Part shown: in pieces, positions 37,201 through 46,400 of the stretch | How the letters are laid out: every line of letters begins with the position of its first letter | Numbering within the stretch: the stretch's first letter is position 1 | NCBI GenBank assembly: GCA_030180135.1 | Contig: CM058240.1 | Span: 70,799,581-70,863,580 of the forward strand | Source: Orychophragmus violaceus | Taxonomy: Eukaryota > Streptophyta > Magnoliopsida > Brassicales > Brassicaceae | Length of the DNA stretch: 64,000 nucleotides | Reading direction: 5' to 3' | Notes under the pieces: model-generated | Told to the model about the DNA's origin: nothing | Databases searched by the model: none | The model's input: the letters and a program-made list of their open reading frames with translations, nothing else | Program-made: the position numbers and the translations under genes

Positions 37201-38643
37201 TGGGTGTTCACTATCAAGTATAGAAGTGATGGAGAAGTGGAGAGATACAAAGCAAGGCTGGTTGCAAGAGGCTTTACTCAAACCTATGGAAAGGATTACT
37301 TGGATACCTTTGCACCAGTGGCTAAGCTTCACACAGTTAGGATCATCTTGTCTTTAGCAACAAACCTTGATTGGGAACTTTGGCAAATGGATGTCAAGAA
37401 TGCATTCCTTCAAGGAGAGCTTGAAGATGAGGTATACATGAGACCACCTTCTGGTCTTGAGAGCATTGTGAAACCAGGGAAGGTTCTAAGGCTCAAGAAA
37501 GCTATCTATGGACTCAAGCAATCACCTAGAGCTTGGTACCATAAGTTGAGCTCAACCCTTATGCAAAGAGGATTTAAGAGGTCTGAGGGAGATCACACTT
37601 TGTTCACTCTACAAGATCAGGAAGGTATCATTGTCATCCTTGTTTATGTAGATGACATTATCATTTCAGGGAGTAACAAGTCAGGTATTCAAGAAACTAA
37701 AGCTTATCTTAAATCTGTGTTTGATATTAAGGATCTTGGTACTCTAAAGTACTTCCTTGGGATAGAAGTTTGTCGGTCTGATGAAGGACTCTTCTTATCT
37801 CAAAGGAAGTACACACTTGATTTGTTGAATGAAGCAGGAAAGATTGGATCAAAACCAGCCAAGACACCATTGGAGGAAGGCTATAAAGTCATAAAAGAGG
37901 GGGAGCTTGAAGACAGACCATTTGAGGACATCACTCACTATAGAAGGATGGTTGGTAAGCTAATCTACTTAACCATAACCAGACCTGATTTGTGCTTTGC
38001 TGTGAACCAGATAAGTCAACATATGCAAGCACCAAAGATGCATCACTGGAACATGGTGGAAAGGATACTCAGATATCTAAGTGGCACTCCGGGTCAAGGT
38101 ATTTGGATGGGCTGCAATCAAAGCACAGAGATAGTTGGGTATTGTGATGCTGATTGGGCAGGAGATAGAGTGGACAGGAGGTCAACAACTGGATATTGCA
38201 CATTCATTGGAGGCAATCTGGTTACTTGGAAGAGTAAGAAGCAGAAGATAGTATCTTGTTCAAGTGCTGAAGCTGAGTATAGAGCCATGAGGAAGTTGGT
38301 GACCGAGTTAGCATGGATCAAAGGTCTTCTTGCAGATTTGGGGATTGTAACAGACAAGCCTATCACCATGCATTGTGATAATCAAGCTGCCATTCATATT
38401 GCTTCAAACTCAGTCTTCCATGAGAGGACCAAACATATAGAGGTGGATTGTCACAAAGTGAGGCAGATGATTGAGCAAGGAGTTGTGTTACCTTGCTTCA
38501 CAAGGAGTGAAGAACAACTAGCTGATGTGTTCACCAAGGCAGCTAGCTTAAAGGTTTGTGAGTCCATTCACACCAAGCTTGGACTCATGGAGCTTTCGGA
38601 ATCCCCTAAGACTATGGAATCTTCACTCTTTTTCCCTTCATGA
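34216..38643 (+). CDS. Ty1/copia Gag-Pol polyprotein, intact, 1475 aa
   Basis: One open frame encodes all proteins for retrotransposition. Gag occupies about residues 1-300, with a copia-type gag core at about 85-230 and a CCHC zinc knuckle (C259, C262, H267, C272). Next come the aspartic protease (DSGA, catalytic D367), the HHCC pre-integrase finger (H499, H504, C524, C527) and the integrase core with D554, D616 and E652; D616 and E652 are 35 residues apart, as expected. An acidic linker lies at about 800-900. Reverse transcriptase spans about 979-1225, with D1059 and YVDD at 1144-1147. RNase H spans about 1305-1445, with D1311, E1352 and D1388. All catalytic residues are present, with no stop or frameshift. 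The start has G at -3 and G at +4, and the length is normal for plant copia. An Ala/Glu-rich stretch at residues 51-80 is unusual for the gag N-terminus. No separate envelope-like frame follows. How Gag is made in excess over Pol is not evident. Confidence 0.97.
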   Translation: MENSRVIIPVILKGSNYIVWARMVKSALGGRGLWKYILSDTAPQKVFKARSEAEAKKGAEAETKGSDESLEEAAEAEEEAWMQGDQNVLSILQSSLDQHLLEAYSYCVTSKQLWDTLEKVYGNKSNLTRVFEVKLAINNLQQEDMEFKAHFGKFSSLWSELEMLRPPSSDPLVLQERREQDKVFALLLTLNSSYNSLIKHILRADTLPDIDDVCGQIQKEQGSFGLFKGKGELVTANKGLYKADERKNYGGDQRGVLMCDFCKKSGHLKDRCWRLHPNLRPSSHNNRFKDQRANYSYGAAGPGSSSMQQCDEGRAMVVHQAPAVTAQNDVVRRSDLEALIKALKENSGMALGTSLFASNKLKPLIIDSGASHHMISDSKLINNVEPALGSVVIANGDKIPIQGIGNLKMFNKESKAFFMPSFTSNLVSVKRIATDLNCNVIFSPNDVVFQDIKTSKLIGKGVTKDELYMVEDTNPSSELSAALSTALSTCVGVDDSIWHARLGHTHSRALGLLLPSVSFKNDDCEACILGKHCKSVFPNSKTTYESCFDLVHSDVWTAPCVSRENHKYFVTFIDEKSKYTWITLMQTKDRVLEAFMNFQNHVTNHFNAKIKIFRSDNGGEYTSNAFKQHLSKYGILHQTSCPYTPQQNGVAERKNRHLMEVARSMMFYKNVPKKFWGDAVMTACYLINRTPTRVLKDQSPFQVLNKTNPLVNHLRVFGCICFVLIPGEQRDKLDAKSTKAMFIGYSTTQRGYKCYVPETRKVLISRDVKFMETKSFYDEKNWDSLKDLPTSQSDRAANLRRIMESLGISVPQEPVRTSTQPTPVSDAPLEDSQQPHLDHEGDTSESESEQEPQQTDSAIHDQAGVEVHEEHEIEPEGVGNQNEEIVQPMDQQIQALRRSTREKKDPSEWMKTRVLFNSNAVAHPIQAVCSLAHVPLEHQVFIGKLDQEEVPTTYEEAKGDKRWMQAVDEEIKAMENNETWYESELPRGKKAVTSKWVFTIKYRSDGEVERYKARLVARGFTQTYGKDYLDTFAPVAKLHTVRIILSLATNLDWELWQMDVKNAFLQGELEDEVYMRPPSGLESIVKPGKVLRLKKAIYGLKQSPRAWYHKLSSTLMQRGFKRSEGDHTLFTLQDQEGIIVILVYVDDIIISGSNKSGIQETKAYLKSVFDIKDLGTLKYFLGIEVCRSDEGLFLSQRKYTLDLLNEAGKIGSKPAKTPLEEGYKVIKEGELEDRPFEDITHYRRMVGKLIYLTITRPDLCFAVNQISQHMQAPKMHHWNMVERILRYLSGTPGQGIWMGCNQSTEIVGYCDADWAGDRVDRRSTTGYCTFIGGNLVTWKSKKQKIVSCSSAEAEYRAMRKLVTELAWIKGLLADLGIVTDKPITMHCDNQAAIHIASNSVFHERTKHIEVDCHKVRQMIEQGVVLPCFTRSEEQLADVFTKAASLKVCESIHTKLGLMELSESPKTMESSLFFPS

Positions 38644-38737
38644 AGTTTTATCCCAAGTGGTTTTCTTCATGAAGGTTTTTAATGAGGAGGATCTCTATTG
38701 TCATTCCAAGCTTTATTCAACCCTTGAATTCAAGCTT
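38644..38737 (+). other. Short untranslated stretch before the polypurine tract
   Basis: This is 94 bp between the polyprotein stop and the polypurine tract. The palindrome CTTCATGAAG occurs twice, at 38636-38645 (spanning the stop codon) and 38665-38674. I see no further gene. Confidence 0.7.
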
Positions 38738-38746
38738 GAGGGGGAG
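38738..38746 (+). other. Polypurine tract
   Basis: GAGGGGGAG directly precedes the 3' LTR and would prime plus-strand DNA synthesis. Its end fixes the first LTR base as the T of TATTGAATTGG, which agrees with the target duplication and supports the TA terminus. Confidence 0.92.
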
Positions 38747-39262
38747 TATTGAATTGGAGATCATACTATGCATAATTCAACAATGTGCAAAGTTGGGGCA
38801 GTTTGTGATAATGTGTCTCGGATGTAAATCATATTAAGGGTCTACACTCTCTCCTAAGGTTAACCTTCAAGTATCTTGGCTTATTACTATTTTGGGAAGT
38901 CTGAGAAGATCAGAACAGTAAGGACCAGGATCAGAGGCACCTAAGGTCCTGTCACTTTCACCAGAACAAGACAAAGGAAGGTCACCATCTTGTGACTGTT
39001 TTTCCTCTCTCTCTCCAACGAATTTCCCATTTGTTTTCTTCTGGTTTATCATTTGTTTATTGTTCATTAACCCTAGCAGTAGCTCTATATATATTGTTGT
39101 AACTCATTTGGTTTATACACAAGAGAAATATACATCTCTTTCACTCTTATACCACTCTCTCTCTCTACCGCAGCTGAAAACCCTAATTGGGTTTCAGCCT
39201 TCTTCTTCAATTCTCCAAAGCAATCTACCCTAATTTCTCTATCTAAATCAACTATTCTAACA
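38747..39262 (+). repeat. 3' LTR, 516 bp
   Basis: This LTR has the same length and, by reading, the same sequence as 33484-33999, at a constant offset of 5263 bp. It directly follows the GAGGGGGAG polypurine tract and ends at CTAACA before ACTTA. Identity of the two LTRs means very little time has passed since insertion, because both are copied from one template at integration. Confidence 0.95.
39086..39093 (+). promoter_or_regulatory. TATA box of the 3' LTR
   Basis: This is the identical copy of the 5' LTR TATATATA. If active, transcription from here would read rightward into the satellite array. No transcript evidence is available from sequence alone. Confidence 0.5.
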
Positions 39263-39267
39263 ACTTA
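39263..39267 (+). repeat. Target site duplication, right (ACTTA)
   Basis: This matches the five bases before the 5' LTR at 33479-33483. The satellite resumes at once with ACTTAGGGGTGTTTAAAG in phase with the left flank. Confidence 0.93.
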
Positions 39268-41963
39268 GGGGTGTTTAAAGTGAACATAAACTTGTATAAC
39301 ATGCTTCTCATTCTACCTTTAAGAGCATGCAAAAACTAACTTATAGTTGTCTTACCTCACCTAATTTCTCTAATCCATGACACATATGTTTCAAGAAGTT
39401 TTGGTAAAAAAGTTTTGTTTAGGATTCTCATAGGACATTTTAGAAGATCAAAGTTTCTCTCTTGTCTGTTAGTAGGGTTACTTAGGGGTGTTTAAAGTGA
39501 ACATAAACTTGTATAACATCCTTCCCATTCTACCTTTAAGAGCATGCAAAAACTAACTTATAGTTGTCTTACCTCACCTAATTTCTCCAATCCATGATAC
39601 ATATATTTCAAGAAGTTTTGGTAAAAAAGTTTTGTTTAGGATTCTCATAGGACATTTTAGAAGATCAAAGTTTCTTTCTTGTCTGTTAGTAGGGTTACTT
39701 AGGGGTGTTTAAAGTGAACATAAACTTGTATAACATGCTTCTCAATCTACCTTTAAGAGCATGCAAAAACTAACTTATAGTTGTCTTACCTCACCTAATT
39801 TCTCCAATCCATGATACATATGTTTCAAGAAGTTTTGGTAACAAAAGTTTTGTTTCGGATTCTCATAGGACATTTTGGAATATCAAAGTTTCTTTCTTGT
39901 ATGTTAGTAGGGTTACTTAGGAGTGTTTAAAATGAACATAAACTTGTATAACATGCTTCCCATTCTACCTTTAAGAGCATGCAAAAACTAACTTATAGTT
40001 GTCTTACCTCACCTAATTTCTCCAATCCATGATACATATGTTTCAAGAAGTTTTGGTAAAAAAGTTTTGTTTAGGATTCTCATAGGACATTTTAGAAGAT
40101 CAAAGTTTCTCTCTTGTCTGTTAGTAGGGTTACTTAGGGGTGTTTAAAGTGAACATAAACTTGTATAACATGCTTCTCATTCTACCTTTAAGAGCATGCA
40201 AAAACTAACTTATAGTTGTCTTACCTCACCTAATTTCTCTAATCCATGACACATATGTTTCAAGAAGTTTTGGTAAAAATGTTTTGTTTAGGATTCTCAT
40301 AGGATATTTTAGAAGATCAAAGTTTCTTTCTTGTCTGTTAGTAGTGTTACTTAGGGGTGTTTAAAAGAACATAAACTTGTATAACATTCTTGTCATTCTT
40401 CCTTTAAGAGCATACAAAAACTATCTTATAGTTGTCTTACCTCACCTAATTTCTCCAATCCATGACACATATGTTTCAAGAAATTTTGGTAAAAATGTTT
40501 TGTTTAGGATTCTCATAGGACATTTTAGAAGATCAAAGTTTCTTTCTTGTCTGTTAATAGGGTTATTTAGGGGGGTGTTTAAAGTGAACAAAAACTTGTA
40601 TAACATGCTTCTCATTCTACCTTTAAGAGCATGCAAAAACTAACTTATAGTTGTCTTACCTCACCTAATTTCTCTAATCCATGACACATATGTTTCAAGA
40701 AGTTTTGGTAAAAAAGTTTTGTTTAGGATTCTCATAGGACATTTTAGAAGATCAAAGTTTCTTTCTTGTCTGTTAGTAGGGTTACTTAGGAGTGTTTAAA
40801 GTGAACATAAACTTGTATAACATGCTTCTCATTCTACCTTTAAGAGCATGCAAAAACTAACTTATAGTTGTCTTACCTCACCTAATTTCTCTAATCCATG
40901 ACACATATGTTTCAAGAAGTTTTGGTAAAAATGTTTTGTTTATGATTCTCATAGGACATTTTAGAAGATCAAAGTTTCTTTCTTGTCTGTTAGTAGTGTT
41001 ACTTAGGGGTGTTTAAAAGAACATAAACTTGTATAACATTCTTGTCATTCTTCCTTTAAGAGCATACAAAAACTATTTTATAGTTGTCTTACCTCACGTA
41101 ATTTCTCCAATCCATGACACATATGTTTCAAGAAATTTTGGTAAAAATGTTTTGTTTAGGATTCTCATAGGACATTTTAGAAGATCAAAGTTTCTTTCTT
41201 GTCAGTTAATAGGGTTATTTAGGGGGGTGTTTAAAGTGAACAAAAACTTGTATAACATGCTTCTCATTCTACCTTTAAGAGCATGCAAAAACTAACTTAT
41301 AGTTGTCTTACCTCACCTAATTTCTCTAATCCATGACACATATGTTTCAAGAAGTTTTGGTAAAAAAGTTTTGTTTAGGATTCTCATAGGACATTTTAGA
41401 AGATCAAAGTTTCTTTCTTGTCTGTTAGTAGGGTTACTTAGGGGTGTTTAAAGTGAACATAAACTTGTATAACATGCTTCTCATTCTACCTTTAAGAGCA
41501 TGCAAAAACTAACTTATAGTTGTCTTAACTCACCTAATTTCTCCAATCCATGATACATATGTTTCAAGAAGTTTTGGTAAAAAAGTTTTGTTTAGGATTC
41601 TCATAGGACATTTTAGAAGATCAAAGTTTCTCTCTTGTCTGTTAGTAGGGTTACTTAGGGGTGTTTAAAGTGAACATAAACTTGTATAACATGCTTCTCA
41701 TTCTACCTTTAAGAGCATGCAAAAACTAACTTATAGTTGTCTTACCTCACCTAATTTCTCCAATCCATGATACATATGTTTCAAGAAGTTTTGGTAAAAA
41801 CGTTTTGTTTAGGATTCTCATAGGACATTTTAGAAGATCAAAGTTTCTTTCTTGTCTGTTAGTAGGGTTACTTAGGGGTGTTTAAAGTGAACATAAACTT
41901 GTATAACATGCTTCTCAATCTACCTTTAAGAGCATGCAAAAACTAACTTATAGTTGTCTTACC

Positions 41964-43467
41964 TCACCCAATTTCTCCAATCCATGACACATATGTTTCA
42001 AAAAGTTTTGGTAAAAATGTTTTGTTTAGGATTCTCATAGGACATTTTAGAAAATCAAAGTTTCTTTCTTGTCTGTTAATAGGGTTATTTAGGGGGGTGT
42101 TTAAAGTGAACAAAAACTTGTATAACATGCTTCTCATTCTACCTTTAAGAGCATGCAAAAACTAACTTATAGTTGTCTTACCTCACCTAATTTCTCCAAT
42201 CCATGATACATATGTTTCAAGAAGTTTTGGTAAAAAAGTTTTGTTTAGGATTCTCATAGGACATTTTAGAAGATCAAAGTTTCTTTCTTGTCTGTTAGTA
42301 GGGTTACTTAGGGGTGTTTAAAGTGAACATAAACTTGTATAACATGCTTCTCAATCTACCTTTAAGAGCATGCAAAAACTAACTTATAGTTGTCTTACCT
42401 CACCCAATTTCTCCAATCCATGACACATATGTTTCAAAAAGTTTTGGTAAAAATGTTTTGTTTAGGATTCTCATAGGACATTTTAGAAAATCAAAGTTTC
42501 TTTCTTGTCTGTTAATAGGGTTATTTAGGGGGGTGTTTAAAGTGAACAAAAACTTGTATAACATGCTTCTCATTCTACCTTTAAGAGCATGCAAAAACTA
42601 ACTTATAGTTGTCTTACCTCACCTAATTTCTCCAATCCATGATACATATGTTTCAAGAAGTTTTGGTAACAAAAGTTTTGTTTCGGATTCTCATAGGACA
42701 TTTTGGAATATCAAAGTTTCTTTCTTGTATGTTAGTAGGGTTACTTAGGGGTGTTTAAAATGAACATAAACTTGTATAACATGCTTCTCAATCTACCTTT
42801 AAGAGCATGCAAAAACTAACTTATAGTTGTCTTACCTCACCCAATTTCTCCAATCCATGACACATATGTTTCAAAAAGTTTTGGTAAAAATGTTTTGTTT
42901 AGGATTCTCATAGGACATTTTAGAAAATCAAAGTTTCTTTCTTGTCTGTTAATAGGGTTATTTAGGGGGGTGTTTAAAGTGAACAAAAACTTGTATAACA
43001 TGCTTCTCATTCTACCTTTAAGAGCATGCAAAAACTAACTTATAGTTGTCTTACCTCACCTAATTTCTCTAATCCATGACACATATGTTTCAAGAAGTTT
43101 TGGTAAAAAAGTTTTGTTTAGGATTCTCATAGGACATTTTAGAAGATCAAAGTTTCTTTCTTGTCTGTTAGTAGGGTTACTTAGGGGTGTTTAAAGTGAA
43201 CATAAACTTGTATAACATGCTTCTCAATCTACCTTTAAGAGCATGCAAAAACTAACTTATAGTTGTCTTACCTCACCTAATTTCTCCAATCCATGACACA
43301 TATGTTTCAAGAAGTTTTGGTAAAAATGTTTTGTTTAGGATTCTCATAGGACATTTTAGAAAATCAAAGTTTCTTTCTTGTCTGTTAATAGGGTTATTTA
43401 GGGGGGTGTTTAAAGTGAACAAAAACTTGTATAACATGCTTCTCATTCTACCTTTAAGAGCATGCAA
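41964..43467 (+). repeat. Dimer expansion within the satellite, about 436 bp
   Basis: The CACCCAATTT-type variant, followed by the TTAGGGGGG / GAACAAAAAC variant, starts at 41964, 42400 and 42837, with a related copy at 43273. Spacings are 436, 437 and 436 bp. The extra base in the middle comes from a GGTAACAAAAG patch near 42667. Elsewhere this pair is separated by 1305 bp or more, so this is a local two-monomer amplification. Confidence 0.8.
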
Positions 43468-46400
43468 AAACTAACTTATAGTTGTCTTACCTCACCTAAT
43501 TTCTCCAATCCATGATACATATGTTTCAAGAAGTTTTGGTAACAAAAGTTTTGTTTCGGATTCTCATAGGACATTTTGGAATATCAAAGTTTCTTTCTTG
43601 TATGTTAGTAGGGTTACTTAGGGGTGTTTAAAATGAACATAAACTTGTATAACATGCTTCCCATTCTACCTTTAAGAGCATGCAAAAACTAACTTATAGC
43701 TGTCTTACCTCACCTAATTTCTCTAATCCATGACACATATGTTTCAAGAAGTTTTGGTAAAAATGTTTTGTTTAGGATTCTCATAGGATATTTTAGAAGA
43801 TCAAAGTTTCTTTCTTGTCTGTTAGTAGTGTTACTTAGGGGTGTTTAAAAGAACATAAACTTGTATAACATTCTTGTCATTCTTCCTTTAAGAGCATACA
43901 AAAACTATCTTATAGTTGTCTTACCTCACCTAATTTCTCCAATCCATGACACATATGTTTCAAGAAATTTTGGTAAAAATGTTTTGTTTAGGATTCTCAT
44001 AGGACATTTTAGAAGATCAAAGTTTCTTTCTTGTCTGTTAATAGGGTTATTTAGGGGGGTGTTTAAAGTGAACAAAAACTTGTATAACATGCTTCTCATT
44101 CTACCTTTAAGAGCATGCAAAAACTAACTTATAGTTGTCTTACCTCACCTAATTTCTCTAATCCATGACACATATGTTTCAAGAAGTTTTGGTAAAAAAG
44201 TTTTGTTTAGGATTCTCATAGGACATTTTAGAAGATCAAAGTTTCTTTCTTGTCTGTTAGTAGGGTTACTTAGGAGTGTTTAAAGTGAACATAAACTTGT
44301 ATAACATGCTTCTCATTCTACCTTTAAGAGCATGCAAAAACTAACTTATAGTTGTCTTACCTCACCTAATTTCTCTAATCCATGACACATATGTTTCAAG
44401 AAGTTTTGGTAAAAATGTTTTGTTTATGATTCTCATAGGACATTTTAGAAGATCAAAGTTTCTTTCTTGTCTGTTAGTAGTGTTACTTAGGGGTGTTTAA
44501 AAGAACATAAACTTGTATAACATTCTTGTCATTCTTCCTTTAAGAGCATACAAAAACTATTTTATAGTTGTCTTACCTCACGTAATTTCTCCAATCCATG
44601 ACACATATGTTTCAAGAAATTTTGGTAAAAATGTTTTGTTTAGGATTCTCATAGGACATTTTAGAAGATCAAAGTTTCTTTCTTGTCAGTTAATAGGGTT
44701 ATTTAGGGGGGTATTTAAAGTGAACAAAAACTTGTATAACATGCTTCTCATTCTACCTTTAAGAGCATGCAAAAACTAACTTATAGTTGTCTTACCTCAC
44801 CTAATTTCTCTAATCCATGACACATATGTTTCAAGAAGTTTTGGTAAAAAAGTTTTGTTTAGGATTCTCATAGGACATTTTAGAAGATCAAAGTTTCTTT
44901 CTTGTCTGTTAGTAGGGTTACTTAGGGGTGTTTAAAGTGAACATAAACTTGTATAACATGCTTCTCATTCTACCTTTAAGAGCATGCAAAAACTAACTTA
45001 TAGTTGTCTTAACTCACCTAATTTCTCCAATCCATGATACATATGTTTCAAGAAGTTTTGGTAAAAAAGTTTTGTTTAGGATTCTCATAGGACATTTTAG
45101 AAGATCAAAGTTTCTCTCTTGTCTGTTAGTAGGGTTACTTAGGGGTGTTTAAAGTGAACATAAACTTGTATAACATGCTTCTCATTCTACCTTTAAGAGC
45201 ATGCAAAAACTAACTTATAGTTGTCTTACCTCACCTAATTTCTCCAATCCATGATACATATGTTTCAAGAAGTTTTGGTAAAAAAGTTTTGTTTAGGATT
45301 CTCATAGGACATTTTAGAAGATCAAAGTTTCTTTCTTGTCTGTTAGTAGGGTTACTTAGGGGTGTTTAAAGTGAACATAAACTTGTATAACATGCTTCTC
45401 AATCTACCTTTAAGAGCATGCAAAAACTAACTTATAGTTGTCTTACCTCACCCAATTTCTCCAATCCATGACACATATGTTTCAAAAAGTTTTGGTAAAA
45501 ATGTTTTGTTTAGGATTCTCATAGGACATTTTAGAAAATCAAAGTTTCTTTCTTGTCTGTTAATAGGGTTATTTAGGGGGGTGTTTAAAGTGAACAAAAC
45601 TTGTATAACATGCTTCTCATTCTACCTTTAAGAGCATGCAAAAACTAACTTATAGTTGTCTTACCTCACCTAATTTCTCCAATCCATGATACATATGTTT
45701 CAAGAAGTTTTGGTAAAAAAGTTTTGTTTAGGATTCTCATAGGACATTTTAGAAGATCAAAGTTTCTTTCTTGTCTGTTAGTAGGGTTACTTAGGGGTGT
45801 TTAAAGTGAACATAAACTTGTATAACATGCTTCTCAATCTACCTTTAAGAGCATGCAAAAACTAACTTATAGTTGTCTTACCTCACCTAATTTCTCCAAT
45901 CCATGATACATATGTTTCAAGAAGTTTTGGTAACAAAAGTTTTGTTTCGGATTCTCATAGGACATTTTGGAATATCAAAGTTTCTTTCTTGTATGTTAGT
46001 AGGGTTACTTAGGGGTGTTTAAAATGAACATAAACTTGTATAACATGCTTCCCATTCTACCTTTAAGAGCATGCAAAAACTATTTTATAGTTGTCTTACC
46101 TCACGTAATTTCTCCAATCCATGATACATATGTTTCAAGAAGTTTTGGTAAAAAAGTTTTGTTTAGGATTCTCATAGGACATTTTAGAAGATCAAAGTTT
46201 CTCTCTTGTCTGTTAGTAGGGTTACTTAGGGGTGTTTAAAGTGAACATAAACTTGTATAACATGCTTCTCATTCTACCTTTAAGAGCATGCAAAAACTAA
46301 CTTATAGTTGTCTTACCTCACCTAATTTCTCTAATCCATGACACATATGTTTCAAGAAGTTTTGGTAAAAAAGTTTTGTTTAGGATTCTCATAGGACATT

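Larger units (their letters stand above)
33484..39262 (+). mobile_element. Complete Ty1/copia LTR retrotransposon
   Basis: The 5779-bp element has two 516-bp LTRs that appear identical, an initiator-Met primer binding site directly after the 5' LTR, one full-length polyprotein frame, and a polypurine tract directly before the 3' LTR. The order protease, integrase, reverse transcriptase, RNase H defines the Ty1/copia superfamily (Pseudoviridae-type). It is flanked by the 5-bp duplication ACTTA. The ends are TATTGAATTGG and TTCTAACA, so the termini are TA...CA instead of the usual TG...CA. It lies in the same orientation as my monomer phase. I did not assign a clade; a search with the RT domain would settle that. 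Confidence 0.97.
30247..42158 (+). repeat. Ten-monomer higher-order repeat, 2173 bp, split by the retrotransposon
   Basis: The same pair of marker monomers starts at 30247/30899, 32420/33072 and 40377/41029. The first two pairs are 2173 bp apart. Subtracting the 5779-bp element plus one 5-bp target duplication (5784 bp) puts the third pair at 34593/35245, again 2173 bp on. The CATATATTT marker behaves the same way (31641 and 39598, which is 33814 after correction). The element therefore interrupts the second of three repeat units. Confidence 0.88.

Noticed and set aside
38644..38752. A possible third gene (envelope-like) between pol and the 3' LTR.
   Set aside because: Only about 94 bp separate the stop codon from the polypurine tract. 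The overlapping 64-codon frame at 38558-38752 runs out of RNase H in another frame and into the LTR.
33604..39067. A 66-codon antisense frame found identically in both LTRs, and antisense or shifted frames within the polyprotein (up to 108 codons).
   Set aside because: The LTR copies are the same DNA twice, and the others are shadows of the gag-pol frame. None shows a domain or supporting signal.
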